From positions 1 through 64,000 of the forward strand of contig NZ_LAQO01000034.1 of NCBI RefSeq assembly GCF_000971975.1: a stretch of 64,000 nt of DNA. Direction: 5' to 3'. A program made the translations under genes and the position numbers. This stretch comes from Paenibacillus algorifonticola (GTDB lineage: Bacteria > Bacillota > Bacilli > Paenibacillales > Paenibacillaceae). Below are positions 25,147-33,280 of the stretch, piece by piece (position 1 is the stretch's first letter; every line of letters begins with the position of its first letter). The notes under the pieces are model-generated. The model was not told the origin of the DNA and ran no database searches. It was given only the letters and a program-made list of their open reading frames with translations.

Positions 25147-26409
25147 CTATTTATCGACACCTGATTGCACGGATTGAGCAATTTTAATCATTTCGGTTTC
25201 TGGCAGCGTAGCGCTTGCAAGCCTGAACTGATCACCTTCATAAGTCCAGCTGAGCGTTTGCTGCTCGGCTCCTGAGGTGAGCTCACCCCACGTAAAGCCA
25301 AGATCCACTAAAGTACCCGGTACGAGCGAGGCTGCTTGATCGTGAGGCTGCGTTTGAATGAGAGAGAAGTCGTAAACGCCTGTGTAACGGGTCAGCTGGC
25401 CAGGATTTCCAGCGAACTCCACATCACTGCTGTCTTTCCACACTACGCCTTCCGGCAAATAAGTCGGAGCCATCGTCAGGAACACGCCATCATCCGGCAG
25501 CGCGCTTGTCTCATTGGCATCCTCGCCGGCATTCGAGCTGCCATCTGTATTTTGATCTGAATCCACGTTTTGTTCAGTGTCGGTGTTTTGCTCCGAGTTG
25601 GCATCCGTATTAGCATTGCTTGAGCTGCCTGAGCTGCCTGTACTGCTGTCTACATCGTTCTGCCCGCCTGCATTATTGCTTGAGCCAGCAGCCTGATTAT
25701 TGTCCGTGCCATTGTTATTGGCATTATCCTCTGGCATAGCCGAAGTCGCTTGGTCACCTGTGCCGCTGCTTGATGGCGTCGACTTCATATTAGCTTCTGT
25801 CTCGAATACACTTTTATCGAATTTGGAGCCAAATTCAAACGTATTAAACTGCACCTCGACCATAAGCGCAGCATTGGCATCACTGACCTCGACATGGACT
25901 GGCTTGTAGCTCGACTTGTCGAGCCAAATCTTTTGCCGCGCCAGTGAACCATTATTGTAGTTCGCCATGACGTCGAAGACGTAGGCACTTTCTTCAGAAG
26001 CAAATTGGCGCGAGTTATCAAGCAGAATGCTCTGCACAAGCGTCTGGTACAAATAAACCTGGCCTTGATTTTGCGGCCAATCACTCTGGAAGCGGAACAC
26101 TTTATTGAGGCGTGGCGTCAGGACGAAAACGCCATCGTCATTGCGCAGTACAATTTGGGTAATGTCTTTTTCTTCATTGGTTAGCTTGATACGGTAATAT
26201 TGCGGCTTCTGATAGGAAACTTCAACTTTGTAGGTAAGCGGCTGTTGTCCCGTATGCAGTGTCATTGTCCCGCTTCCTTGATAGCTCTCAAGCCCATTTA
26301 CTACCTTGTCCAGATCCTTCACCACGGACTCGGCATCCTTCGTCCCGCAGGCAGCCAATACGAGTGAAAAACATAATATCATTGCCGCGGCCCATGTCAT
26401 GCGACGCAT
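25147..26409 (-). CDS. LolA-like lipoprotein, YdcC family
   Basis: About 420 residues with a lipoprotein signal (lipobox LAAC, Cys at about residue 20 from the start used). The N-terminal half resembles LolA/LppX-type outer-membrane-carrier folds (YQGSGTMTLHTGQQPLTYKVEVSYQKPQYYRIKL), as in B. subtilis YdcC, which is also upstream of alr. An Asn/Asp/Ser/Gly-rich low-complexity linker lies at about 215-295, followed by a C-terminal domain (LPEGVVWKDSS...LSWTYEGDQFRL), probably DUF4367-like. The ATG at 26409 has AGGGG nine bases upstream. Its ligand is unknown. Confidence 0.82.
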   Translation of the reverse strand: MRRMTWAAAMILCFSLVLAACGTKDAESVVKDLDKVVNGLESYQGSGTMTLHTGQQPLTYKVEVSYQKPQYYRIKLTNEEKDITQIVLRNDDGVFVLTPRLNKVFRFQSDWPQNQGQVYLYQTLVQSILLDNSRQFASEESAYVFDVMANYNNGSLARQKIWLDKSSYKPVHVEVSDANAALMVEVQFNTFEFGSKFDKSVFETEANMKSTPSSSGTGDQATSAMPEDNANNNGTDNNQAAGSSNNAGGQNDVDSSTGSSGSSSNANTDANSEQNTDTEQNVDSDQNTDGSSNAGEDANETSALPDDGVFLTMAPTYLPEGVVWKDSSDVEFAGNPGQLTRYTGVYDFSLIQTQPHDQAASLVPGTLVDLGFTWGELTSGAEQQTLSWTYEGDQFRLASATLPETEMIKIAQSVQSGVDK

Positions 26410-26567
26410 TAAAATCATCCCCTCTTCACAATGTTTTGCCATCTGATTCATGTGTATGAGGGAACTTGGACATTTATGCGGACTAGTTTGACAAGCTGGC
26501 TGTTAAAACCAATCGATGTTCCCCCGCCATTTGTCGCGTTGATGCCCGCCTAAAGGCTAGTATGCTG

Positions 26568-26585
26568 AACGGACTGTGGTCCGTT
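26568..26585. promoter_or_regulatory. Palindrome upstream of pspC
   Basis: Perfect inverted repeat AACGGAC-TGTG-GTCCGTT, 62 bp before pspC in the divergent gap. It may be an operator or a short hairpin. Confidence 0.4.
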
Positions 26586-26647
26586 ACGGAAAACGAAGGA
26601 CCGCCTTACAATAAGGACATAGACGAACACGGGAAAGGATGAACGAT

Positions 26648-26863
26648 ATGAAAAAATTATTTCGCTCAACTACGGACAGCAAGCTGACTGGTCTCTGCGG
26701 AGGTTTAGGACAATGGCTCGGCATTGATCCTACTATTATAAGATTGCTTGTTGTTGTTGCATCACTTTTCAGCTTAGGTGCTGTCATACTTGCGTATTTC
26801 ATTGCAGTATTAATTGTTCCAAAAGCTCCGCAAGGCGATTTCAGATTTGCTGATCACTACTAA
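26648..26863 (+). CDS. pspC: PspC domain membrane protein
   Basis: About 71 residues, essentially a single PspC domain: KLFRSTTDSKLTGLCGGLGQWLGIDPTIIRLLVVVASL followed by a second hydrophobic helix. PspC proteins sense or signal envelope stress; in Firmicutes they often sit next to PspA/LiaH-type proteins, as here. ATG 26648 has AAAGGA eight bases upstream and is preferred over 26639. The pspA homologue starts 26 bp after its stop, so the two are co-transcribed. Confidence 0.93.
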   Translation: MKKLFRSTTDSKLTGLCGGLGQWLGIDPTIIRLLVVVASLFSLGAVILAYFIAVLIVPKAPQGDFRFADHY

Positions 26864-26889
26864 AATTAATTTTGAGGAGAGATGATAGA

Positions 26890-27558
26890 ATGGGAATTTT
26901 ACAACGTGTATTTAGTATGACGAAGGCAGCGGCCAATGAGATGTTAGATAAAATGGAAAATCCAGTAACGATGCTTAACCAGTATTTGAGGGATCTGGAC
27001 GAGGACATCGCAAGCACTGAACGGGAAAGCTTGCATCAGCAAGGGCAAGAGCGTGTTTTACAAGCAAAGCTCACTGAATTGCAGGAACAAGCCGATTACT
27101 ATGAAAGCAAAGCAGAGCAAGCGGTAGCAGGTGAACGCGAGGAAGAAGCACGTGCTGCACTTGAAGCCAAATTGGCTTACGCCGATCAGCGCGAAGAAAC
27201 CTCAAAGCTGGCTCAGCTAGCCAAGCAGAGCGCGTTTGAGCTCGGTCTTCGTCTCGAATCGCTTAAGGAAGAAAAAATTCGGCTGCAGGAAAAACGCAAA
27301 GAACTCGTTCTGCGCTTGAAGAAAACAGACGGGGCCACTGGCTATTCATCAGGAGATTCGTTGCAGGGAAGCTTCGCTTCCCGAGGTTTTGACCGCATTG
27401 AGCAGAAGCTGATGGAACGGGAAGCACAGCAGGAGTTGTCTAAAGCCCCCTATGGTGCGGGTCGTGACACGGCAGGAAATACCAAGCAAAATGAGCAGCA
27501 AAGCGCAAGAGTAGAGGAAGAGCTTCAGCGGTTATTGCAGAAGAAATCCGTCGGTTAA
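26890..27558 (+). CDS. pspA: PspA/IM30 (LiaH-type) envelope stress protein
   Basis: About 222 residues, almost all coiled coil. The amphipathic N-terminal helix (MGILQRVFSMTKAAANEML) binds stressed membrane. Helices rich in Glu/Gln/Lys follow (LQEQADYYESKAEQAVAGEREEEARAALEAKL), characteristic of the PspA/IM30/ESCRT-III family. The tail from about 160 is Gly/Ser/Gln-rich. The ATG at 26890 has GGAG ten bases upstream. The stop codon touches a copy of the bipartite hairpin repeat. Confidence 0.94.
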   Translation: MGILQRVFSMTKAAANEMLDKMENPVTMLNQYLRDLDEDIASTERESLHQQGQERVLQAKLTELQEQADYYESKAEQAVAGEREEEARAALEAKLAYADQREETSKLAQLAKQSAFELGLRLESLKEEKIRLQEKRKELVLRLKKTDGATGYSSGDSLQGSFASRGFDRIEQKLMEREAQQELSKAPYGAGRDTAGNTKQNEQQSARVEEELQRLLQKKSVG

Positions 27559-27657
27559 GCGTAAACGGCTGTCGCCGTCCTCTGGCGGCAAAGCTACCGT
27601 TTCGAGGGTGAAATATAAGCCCATTATAAGGGTGAACCTTATAAATTCTTATATTTT
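27557..27657. repeat. Bipartite hairpin repeat, second location
   Basis: 101 bp, differing from 22843-22943 at about two positions. The first hairpin has AAACGG / CCGTTT with inner CGCC / GGCG. The second has AAATATAAG / CTTATATTT enclosing TTATAAGG / CCTTATAA. It begins inside the pspA stop codon. Confidence 0.9.
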
Positions 27658-27664
27658 AACTAAA

Positions 27665-27722
27665 AACAGGAGCCACTCATTTAGCAGTCATACTGCTTTC
27701 TGAGTGGCTCCTGTTCTTTTTT
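27665..27722. terminator. Bidirectional terminator between pspA and khtU
   Basis: Stem AACAGGAGCCACTCA / TGAGTGGCTCCTGTT with an inner GCAG / CTGC, followed by TCTTTTTT on the plus strand and TTTTAG on the minus strand. It serves both convergent transcripts. Confidence 0.9.
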
Positions 27723-27735
27723 CGGACAATGTCCG

Positions 27736-28938
27736 TTATCCTCTTGAGCGCCTTAGCCTCTTCCTCAGCTGCTCAAAGCTTTGATAAATCCATTTGGACT
27801 CCTTCGTAAGCAAAGGGCCGAGCACGGCAAGAATAAGGACGTACAGCACGGCAAATGATTGAATAGAGGCCATCAGGCCGCCCGCTTTGCCGATGTTCGC
27901 CATAATAATGGAGAACTCGCCTCGGGAAACGAGCGTAAAGCCTACATTAAGCGACGCCTTTGGCGTAATGCCTGAAATACGGCCCGCTAGCATGCCTGCT
28001 CCAAAATTGCCAATCAGCGTCAAAATGACCGCAATCAGCGTCATCCCTACCGCGCCGCCCAAGGAGGAGGGCTCAATCGTTAATCCGAAGCTAAAGAAAA
28101 ACAGCGCCCCGAAAAAATCACGAAAGGGCAAAACCTGCTGCTCAATCCGCTTCACATGCCTGGATTCGCCCAGTACAAGCCCGATCATCAGAGCTCCGAT
28201 CGCCTCTGCCACATGCAGCGTTTCCGAGAAGCCTGCGACAAGAAACAGCAGCGTCATAATCATCAGCAGAAACAGCTCTGACGATTTAATATTAAGCGCA
28301 AAATCAATATATTTAATAATTTTCCTGCCAATAAATAAAAATACAACGATAAATGCGAGTGCGGTCAAAGAGATCAGCAAAACGCTCCAGAATGAAGATG
28401 CGCCGCTCAATATGAGCCCCGTCAAAATCGAAATGTGTACCGCAATGAACAAATCATCAAACATGATCATGCCCATAATGATTTCTGTTTCCGGGTTTGC
28501 GGTTCTCTTTAAGTCGACCAACACCTTTGCCACGATAGCGGTGGATGAGCTGGTCATAATGCCGCACACGACTAGCGTTTCTTTGATGGGCAAGTCCCCG
28601 ATCCAGCCAAGCAGCAGCCCTGACAGAAAATTCAGCGCTACGTAGAAGGAGCCGCCTACTATTATCGCCTTTCCTGATTTCAACAGCCGCTTCACAGAAA
28701 ACTCCAGCCCTAAATAAAACAGCAAAAATAAAATGCCTAAACGTCCCATGAATTCGATAAAGGAGGAGCTCTCAATAAACCGCAAATCAATAATCCAAAA
28801 ATGAGGCGCATGCGGTCCAACAGCCATCCCGATTAAAATATAAAAAGGAATAACCGAGAAGCGAAGCTTCGCTGAAAGCAAGCCTGTCAGCGTAATGAGT
28901 GCCAGTGCCATCCCGACTTCAAATATGAGCGTCTCCAT
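27736..28938 (-). CDS. khtU: CPA2 cation:proton antiporter, KhtU-like
   Basis: 400 residues with about 12 transmembrane helices, typical of the Kef/KhtU (CPA2) family. Family motifs include GILFLLFYLGLEFS and SSSTAIVAKVL, plus MFDDLFIAV in helix 5-6. In B. subtilis KhtTU exchanges K+ or NH4+ for H+ and protects against alkali and methylglyoxal. There is no C-terminal RCK domain; the regulator is the separate protein upstream, three bases away. Confidence 0.88.
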   Translation of the reverse strand: METLIFEVGMALALITLTGLLSAKLRFSVIPFYILIGMAVGPHAPHFWIIDLRFIESSSFIEFMGRLGILFLLFYLGLEFSVKRLLKSGKAIIVGGSFYVALNFLSGLLLGWIGDLPIKETLVVCGIMTSSSTAIVAKVLVDLKRTANPETEIIMGMIMFDDLFIAVHISILTGLILSGASSFWSVLLISLTALAFIVVFLFIGRKIIKYIDFALNIKSSELFLLMIMTLLFLVAGFSETLHVAEAIGALMIGLVLGESRHVKRIEQQVLPFRDFFGALFFFSFGLTIEPSSLGGAVGMTLIAVILTLIGNFGAGMLAGRISGITPKASLNVGFTLVSRGEFSIIMANIGKAGGLMASIQSFAVLYVLILAVLGPLLTKESKWIYQSFEQLRKRLRRSRG

Positions 28939-28941
28939 GGG

Positions 28942-29436
28942 CTAAAGCATCCCATTCAGCAAAAGTTTTTTTAATTGGTTCAGTTGAATGCGTTCACCTG
29001 CCACGACTAATGTAACACCTGGCGTAAACACATATTCCGCGCCTGGGTTAATATGCTTGGTCTTATCCTTCTCCACTACGGCCAGTATGGTCGAACCCGT
29101 CGTTTTACGGATATCCAGCTCGCCAATCCGCTTGCCTACACATTTAGATAATGGCTCAAGCCGAATCCATTCGATAACTAAGCTATCTAATGCTATTTCC
29201 TGGTTTTCTAGAAATTTAGGCTTATAGGTGATGCCTGCAATGATGGCCGATACGACTCTGGCCTCCTCGTCGTCAAGTGTAACCATTGACCGCATCTCAT
29301 CAGGCTCATCAGCGTCCATGTGAAAAATATCCCGTCTTTCATCATTATGAACGACGATAACTAGCTTCTCCCCGCTGCGGGTGCGCAGACTGTATTTTCG
29401 GCCAATACCAGGCAGTTCGGATTCTCTAAGATCCAC
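28942..29436 (-). CDS. khtT: TrkA-C domain regulator of the antiporter, KhtT-like
   Basis: 164 residues. The N-terminal part (LPGIGRKYSLRTRSGEKLVIVVHNDERRDIF) matches KhtT. The C-terminal RCK_C (TrkA-C) domain (about 75-160; GKRIGELDIRKTTGSTILAVVEKDK) binds nucleotides such as c-di-AMP in the B. subtilis protein. It starts with GTG 29436, eight bases after GGAGG, overlapping the Gre-like gene by 11 bp. It probably gates the KhtU-like antiporter. Confidence 0.9.
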   Translation of the reverse strand: MDLRESELPGIGRKYSLRTRSGEKLVIVVHNDERRDIFHMDADEPDEMRSMVTLDDEEARVVSAIIAGITYKPKFLENQEIALDSLVIEWIRLEPLSKCVGKRIGELDIRKTTGSTILAVVEKDKTKHINPGAEYVFTPGVTLVVAGERIQLNQLKKLLLNGML

Positions 29437-29905
29437 TTACAGCTCCTCCTTCCCGGGGAAATGTAATTTCTGCAAACGTGATTGAGGCGAGAATGACACG
29501 CATTGGGCCGGATGGTGTGGCTACAGCGATCAACTCGCCCAGACGTGCGAGCAGCAATTGCCTGCCTAGAGGAGACAGAAACGAAATGAGGTTATGATCC
29601 GGATTTGCCTGCTCGGGCAGCACGATTGTAAAGGAATCCTTCGTGTCATAGTCAGGATATTCAATCGTAATTTGGCTGCCAATAAGCACCAGGGAATGAA
29701 GCTTTTCTTCCTTTAGCATGTCCGGTTCCGAGAGAAGCTCTTGCACGGCGTCCGTATAGATGGATAGGAATTCGTCCATCTCCATACGCTCTTTCCCTTG
29801 CATAACAAAATAGGCGTCGAGGAAACGTTTCTTCTCGTTACCTAACACCGCAAGTTGCACCAACAACTGTTCTTGGGCATAGGATAATCCGATACTATGG
29901 TTCAT
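29426..29905 (-). CDS. GreA/GreB C-terminal domain protein
   Basis: About 159 residues. Residues 80-150 (VLIGSQITIEYPDYDTKDSFTIVLPEQANPDHNLISFLSPLGRQLLLARLGE) match the GreA/GreB C-terminal FKBP-like domain, which binds RNA polymerase in transcript-cleavage factors and Rnk. The N-terminal part is helical (AQEQLLVQLAVLGNEKKRFLDAYF, about 8-60) but shorter than the GreA coiled coil. The usual first gene of this operon in B. subtilis is khtS, so a Gre-like protein is unexpected. ATG 29905 has GAGGT close by and overlaps a 24-codon leader ORF. Confidence 0.75.
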   Translation of the reverse strand: MNHSIGLSYAQEQLLVQLAVLGNEKKRFLDAYFVMQGKERMEMDEFLSIYTDAVQELLSEPDMLKEEKLHSLVLIGSQITIEYPDYDTKDSFTIVLPEQANPDHNLISFLSPLGRQLLLARLGELIAVATPSGPMRVILASITFAEITFPREGGAVSGS

Positions 29906-29969
29906 AGTAGACCTCACTCCCTATGCGCACATTACTGATTTTGCATAAACAATAAACCGCTTTTTCCAT
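29895..29969 (-). CDS. 24-codon leader ORF before the Gre-like/khtTU operon
   Basis: MEKAVYCLCKISNVRIGSEV plus four residues, with TAGGAGG seven bases before its ATG. Its stop overlaps the start of the Gre-like gene by 11 bp, so ribosomes finishing it could reinitiate there. There is no homology to call on; a regulatory leader peptide is possible. It directly follows a hairpin at 29991-30019. Confidence 0.45.
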   Translation of the reverse strand: MEKAVYCLCKISNVRIGSEVYYEP

Positions 29970-29990
29970 GCTTTTCTCCTCCTAAAATAA

Positions 29991-30019
29991 TATAAGGCCT
30001 CTGCGTCAGAGGCCTTATA
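29991..30019 (-). terminator. Perfect hairpin before the leader ORF
   Basis: A 13-bp perfect stem (arms read ATAAGGCCTCTG / CAGAGGCCTTAT inside one A-T pair) with loop CGT is followed on the minus strand by TATTATTTT. It lies upstream of the Gre-like operon and can act as an attenuator. Confidence 0.65.
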
Positions 30020-30139
30020 ACAAGCTTACCAAACAAATAATATATGTCCAGCTATTATTTAAATCTAATGTGACAAGCCATGCTGTTATAAAGCGGGAAA
30101 AGAGGTTGTACAGACTATTGATTTCGTTTAAAATATAAT

Positions 30140-30154
30140 TGATAACAATTCTCA
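30140..30154 (+). promoter_or_regulatory. Candidate Fur box
   Basis: TGATAAC-A-ATTCTCA fits the 7-1-7 Fur consensus (TGATAAT-N-ATTATCA) at 13 of 15 positions. It directly follows a -10-like TATAAT (30134-30139) and precedes the decayed siderophore-binding-protein gene. Confidence 0.65.
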
Positions 30155-30244
30155 ATAAATGATGGTGAGCTGAAAGGATTAACTCTAGCGCGGCGCTATT
30201 GAAAAATATAAATGAGAAGCTTCATTACAAAGGAGGGCGCGAAT

Positions 30245-30869
30245 ATGAGAAAACCGGCTTCCGCCCTTCAAACGGGCAGCGGTTACAGCTATTGGAAAAG
30301 GCAGGTCACCACGGCGGATTTGGAGCAGCAAGCGTCCGCTTTGAGCGAAAGCGAAAACTGGTATTTCCAGCACGGCTATTCAGCAAGAAGGTTATAATAG
30401 CCTGTCCAAAATCGCTCCCATCATCGTCTATGCTTTCATCCGCATGACTGCTAAAGATTTCCGTGTTTATTTCCCTAATTATGTCGATGAGCAGACGCAG
30501 ATAGAATGGCCGACGTATCCAGGTATTTTGTACAATGAGCTTGGGTTGAAGCTTGATCCAACCGTCCAGCAATGGCATAAGGAGCAGCCTAATTTTCAAA
30601 ATGCAACGATTTCGCTTGAAATGCTGCCCGAATTGCAGGCCGATTATTTATTCGTCACACTTGGCGGAGCCGGCAGTACGGAGGAGGAAATTAAACAAGC
30701 GAAGGAAAGCTTCAGCGCGATTGAGCAATCTGCCGTATGGAAATCGGTACCGGCCGTTAAAGCGGGCCATGTCATTTTCGTAAATGCAAGACATTGGATT
30801 AGCTCTGGCCCTCTGGCGAACAGCATGAAAATCGATGATGTTGTGGCCGAGCTCGGCTCATCTAACTAA
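30245..30869 (+). pseudogene. Decayed iron-siderophore substrate-binding protein gene
   Basis: Only the C-terminal portion of an FecB/FhuD-type binding protein is readable, in one frame from about 30363 (ISSTAIQQEGYNSLSKIAPIIVY) to 30869 (WKSVPAVKAGHVIFVNARHW...). It keeps family blocks such as the Tyr-containing LSKIAP helix and the ADYLFVTLGG strand. A different frame (30245-30394, starting MRKPASALQ) precedes it without a signal peptide or lipobox, so the 5' part is deleted or frameshifted. The Fur box and a good terminator remain. The longest intact frame has 141 codons, too short to work. Confidence 0.75.
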
Positions 30870-30893
30870 ATAGTTGAGCTAGCAGCTATAAAA

Positions 30894-30935
30894 GAATCCC
30901 GAGCATCCCATGTTGATGGAATGTTCGGGATTTTT
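30894..30935 (+). terminator. Terminator after the pseudogene
   Basis: Stem AATCCCGAGCAT...CCAT / ATGG...ATG-TCGGGATT with T5. Confidence 0.8.
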
Positions 30936-31049
30936 GCGCTGTAACTTTTTGCACAAATGCGGCTTGACTTGAATTAATCCTTCTTATTACACTATTTTTA
31001 AAATAAAAAATGATTAATACAACTAAGAAAGTGAGGTTTCAAGGTTAGC

Positions 31050-32279
31050 ATGACATCTCCACAAAACAAAGCTCCAAAATACATGGAACAGTTTGCTTGC
31101 ATTGGTTCTGCCTGTGAAGATACTTGCTGCGCTTGGTGGGGGATCAGTATTGATAAACATACTTATACGAAATATCAATCGATCGCGAGTACCCAATTAA
31201 GGCGCAAATTGAAGCAAAACTTATCCGTTAAACCGCAGGGCAGCGTTCAAGATTATGCTGAAATGAAGTTGAACCCAAATACAGGCGATTGTGCCATGCT
31301 TGATCAAGGAATGTGCTCCATTCAATTAGAGCTTGGAGAATCATACCTGTCCCAAACCTGCCGAACCTACCCCCGTGTCATTAATCAGGCAGGCAATGCC
31401 TTGGAAATGACGGCCCAGCTTTCTTGCCCGGAAGCGGCCCGGTTAGTATTGCTTGACCAGCAAGCGATGGAATTTGTAGACGTCGATCTGGCTCAAATCG
31501 GCTCCGTGACGTATAAACATAAAGCAGCCACTACTCTGGATCAAAATCGCCGGGAGTTCTACTTCCCTGAAATACGCGAGATGATGATGGAAATTATGAA
31601 ATATCGGGAGTTCAGCCTGTCCCATCGCCTTATTCTGCTTGGTGTTTTTTGCGATAATGTCAACTTGCTGATGGATGAGAAAAAATATAAGGAGCTGCCT
31701 CATTTTTGCGTTCAATTTCGGGAAGAGGTTTCCCATAACGATGAGCTGCGCAGTTATGATGTGTATCCGCTGGATACTATTTTTCAACTGCAATATTTGA
31801 ATAATTATTTGATGGATATTTTGGATGATACGATATGGAATGCCCGCTACCGGGAGTGTATTCAGGATTATAAACAAGGAATGACGCGAAATGGAAGTTC
31901 ATTGGAGGCCATCGCAGGCACCTACAATTATTCTTACGAGCATTATTTCAAACCATTTATGGATCAGCATGCGCATGTTTTGGAGAACTTTATTTTGAAT
32001 CATTTATACAGCCGAATGCTTGCGGAGATGCATGTGAATATCCCCGTTTTTGACAGCTATCAAATGCTGGTAGCCGATTTTGCCATGATCAAGCTGCACC
32101 TTATCGGCATAGCTGCGCATCATCAGCAATTAACCGCGGAGCTGACCGTAAAGCTCATTCAATCTTATACTAAAAATTATGAACATGCCGCGCTGTTTCT
32201 TAAAAACATCCTCGATGATTTTAAAAAACAAGGCTATCATACGCTAGGCTACATGAGCCTGCTCATTAAAAATGACTAA
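31050..32279 (+). CDS. fliB: FliB-family lysine-N-methylase-like protein
   Basis: 409 residues. The N-terminus has a dense Cys cluster (CIGSACEDTCCAWW) and a second one (CAMLDQGMC, LSQTCRTYPR), typical of the FliB/YkgJ-like family. In Salmonella FliB methylates lysines of flagellin. The remainder is helical, with no transmembrane segment. It stands alone between terminators, away from flagellar genes, so flagellin as target is not supported by context. ATG start with AAGG five bases upstream. Confidence 0.85.
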   Translation: MTSPQNKAPKYMEQFACIGSACEDTCCAWWGISIDKHTYTKYQSIASTQLRRKLKQNLSVKPQGSVQDYAEMKLNPNTGDCAMLDQGMCSIQLELGESYLSQTCRTYPRVINQAGNALEMTAQLSCPEAARLVLLDQQAMEFVDVDLAQIGSVTYKHKAATTLDQNRREFYFPEIREMMMEIMKYREFSLSHRLILLGVFCDNVNLLMDEKKYKELPHFCVQFREEVSHNDELRSYDVYPLDTIFQLQYLNNYLMDILDDTIWNARYRECIQDYKQGMTRNGSSLEAIAGTYNYSYEHYFKPFMDQHAHVLENFILNHLYSRMLAEMHVNIPVFDSYQMLVADFAMIKLHLIGIAAHHQQLTAELTVKLIQSYTKNYEHAALFLKNILDDFKKQGYHTLGYMSLLIKND

Positions 32280-32282
32280 ACA

Positions 32283-32326
32283 CAAAAAAAGTTCCGAGCC
32301 TCCGCAAGGATGGGTCGGAACTTTTA
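32283..32326. terminator. Bidirectional terminator after fliB
   Basis: Stem AAAAGTTCCGA / TCGGAACTTTT with A and T runs on both sides. It is shared by fliB and the convergent 96-residue gene. Confidence 0.85.
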
Positions 32327-32330
32327 CTAT

Positions 32331-32621
32331 TTACAGGTGTTTATCCAGTGGATCATACCCCACGTATACGGGAAAATAGCGCGGAGTCATCGTAAAACTA
32401 AACTGCTGCTCCGCATTATCCTTATAAGTAACCGTGTAATTACCGAGGTTGGCATCATATGCAATATTTACAAAGGTAAAATCGCTGCTCGCGTAATGAG
32501 AGCGAACGTAATAATGGGAAGCCGCCTTTGCCGCATTTTCCTGAAACAAGCTAGTATTAATGAGTAAAAAAAACAAAACCAATATGACTATTGAAAAAAG
32601 AATGAAGCGCCTGAAATGCAT
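32331..32621 (-). CDS. Small DUF3139-like membrane-anchored protein
   Basis: 96 residues with one N-terminal helix (FILFSIVILVLFFLLI) and a short extracellular domain (YYVRSHYASSDFTFVNIAYDANLGNYTVTY). The pattern resembles DUF3139, small Firmicute proteins of unknown function. GGAGG precedes the ATG. It forms a leftward pair with the 121-residue gene upstream. Confidence 0.6.
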   Translation of the reverse strand: MHFRRFILFSIVILVLFFLLINTSLFQENAAKAASHYYVRSHYASSDFTFVNIAYDANLGNYTVTYKDNAEQQFSFTMTPRYFPVYVGYDPLDKHL

Positions 32622-32651
32622 GTCTTTCCTCCGCTTAAGCTTATGTGAATA

Positions 32652-33017
32652 TTAGGAGAACGTGCTTGTAACATCGTTCCACTGTGACAGGTCTGGCAGC
32701 TTCTGCGCTCCCCAATATTCAAGAAACATCCGAATAACCTCGCCTTTATCCGTCGTTTTGTAGTCATAGTGCTTAAATGATTCGTCGGCATACACGAACC
32801 GGATTTCAACGATAATACCACCTAAGCCCTCCCCTTCGGTTGCGGCCTGTAAATAGATGCTATCTTCCAGCGGCAAGCTCGGCTCCAAAACGATAAAATC
32901 TTCCCAATTCGAATCGAATCCATAAATAATATCTGTGATGACCGACGCTTCAACCGATTCGTTCTTATACACTGCTCCATCCGTTTCCAACCTATATGTA
33001 AGTCCTACTTGTTCCAT
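32652..33017 (-). CDS. Hypothetical protein
   Basis: 121 residues, acidic and soluble, without signal peptide or membrane helix. It has alternating strand-like segments (VGLTYRLETDGAVY, ASVITDIIYGFDSNWEDFIVLEP, GIIVEIRFVYADESFKHYDY). I recognise no family. GGGAGGTG lies just before the ATG. It is probably co-transcribed with the 96-residue gene 30 bp downstream. Confidence 0.6.
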   Translation of the reverse strand: MEQVGLTYRLETDGAVYKNESVEASVITDIIYGFDSNWEDFIVLEPSLPLEDSIYLQAATEGEGLGGIIVEIRFVYADESFKHYDYKTTDKGEVIRMFLEYWGAQKLPDLSQWNDVTSTFS

Positions 33018-33194
33018 AAAAGCACCTCCCAGCCAAGGCCATTATGCCCTGGAACTCAAAAAACATTATTTCACAATTGTATCATACGGTTATAACCCGA
33101 TAATATCAGCCTGTCGACTGATTATTCACCTCAGCCATGCCAATAGAACTAGCTTTTTGTGAAGCGCTCTTTCCTGAAAATAGACATCGGCCTG

Positions 33195-33223
33195 TTGACC
33201 AGCCGTTTGTTGCGTGCTAACAT
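33195..33223 (+). promoter_or_regulatory. tetR promoter
   Basis: -35 TTGACC (33195-33200), 17-bp spacer, -10 TAACAT (33218-33223), directly followed by the double operator. Confidence 0.7.
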
Positions 33224-33224
33224 A

Positions 33225-33251
33225 TAACCAACGGTTAGTAACCAACGGTTA
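33225..33251. promoter_or_regulatory. Double TetR operator
   Basis: TAACCAACGGTTA occurs twice (33225-33237 and 33239-33251) with one base between. Each copy is itself a palindrome (TAACC/GGTTA). The position over the transcription start implies autorepression. Confidence 0.75.
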
Positions 33252-33280
33252 TAAATAATGACTTAAGGAGATGAACAATC

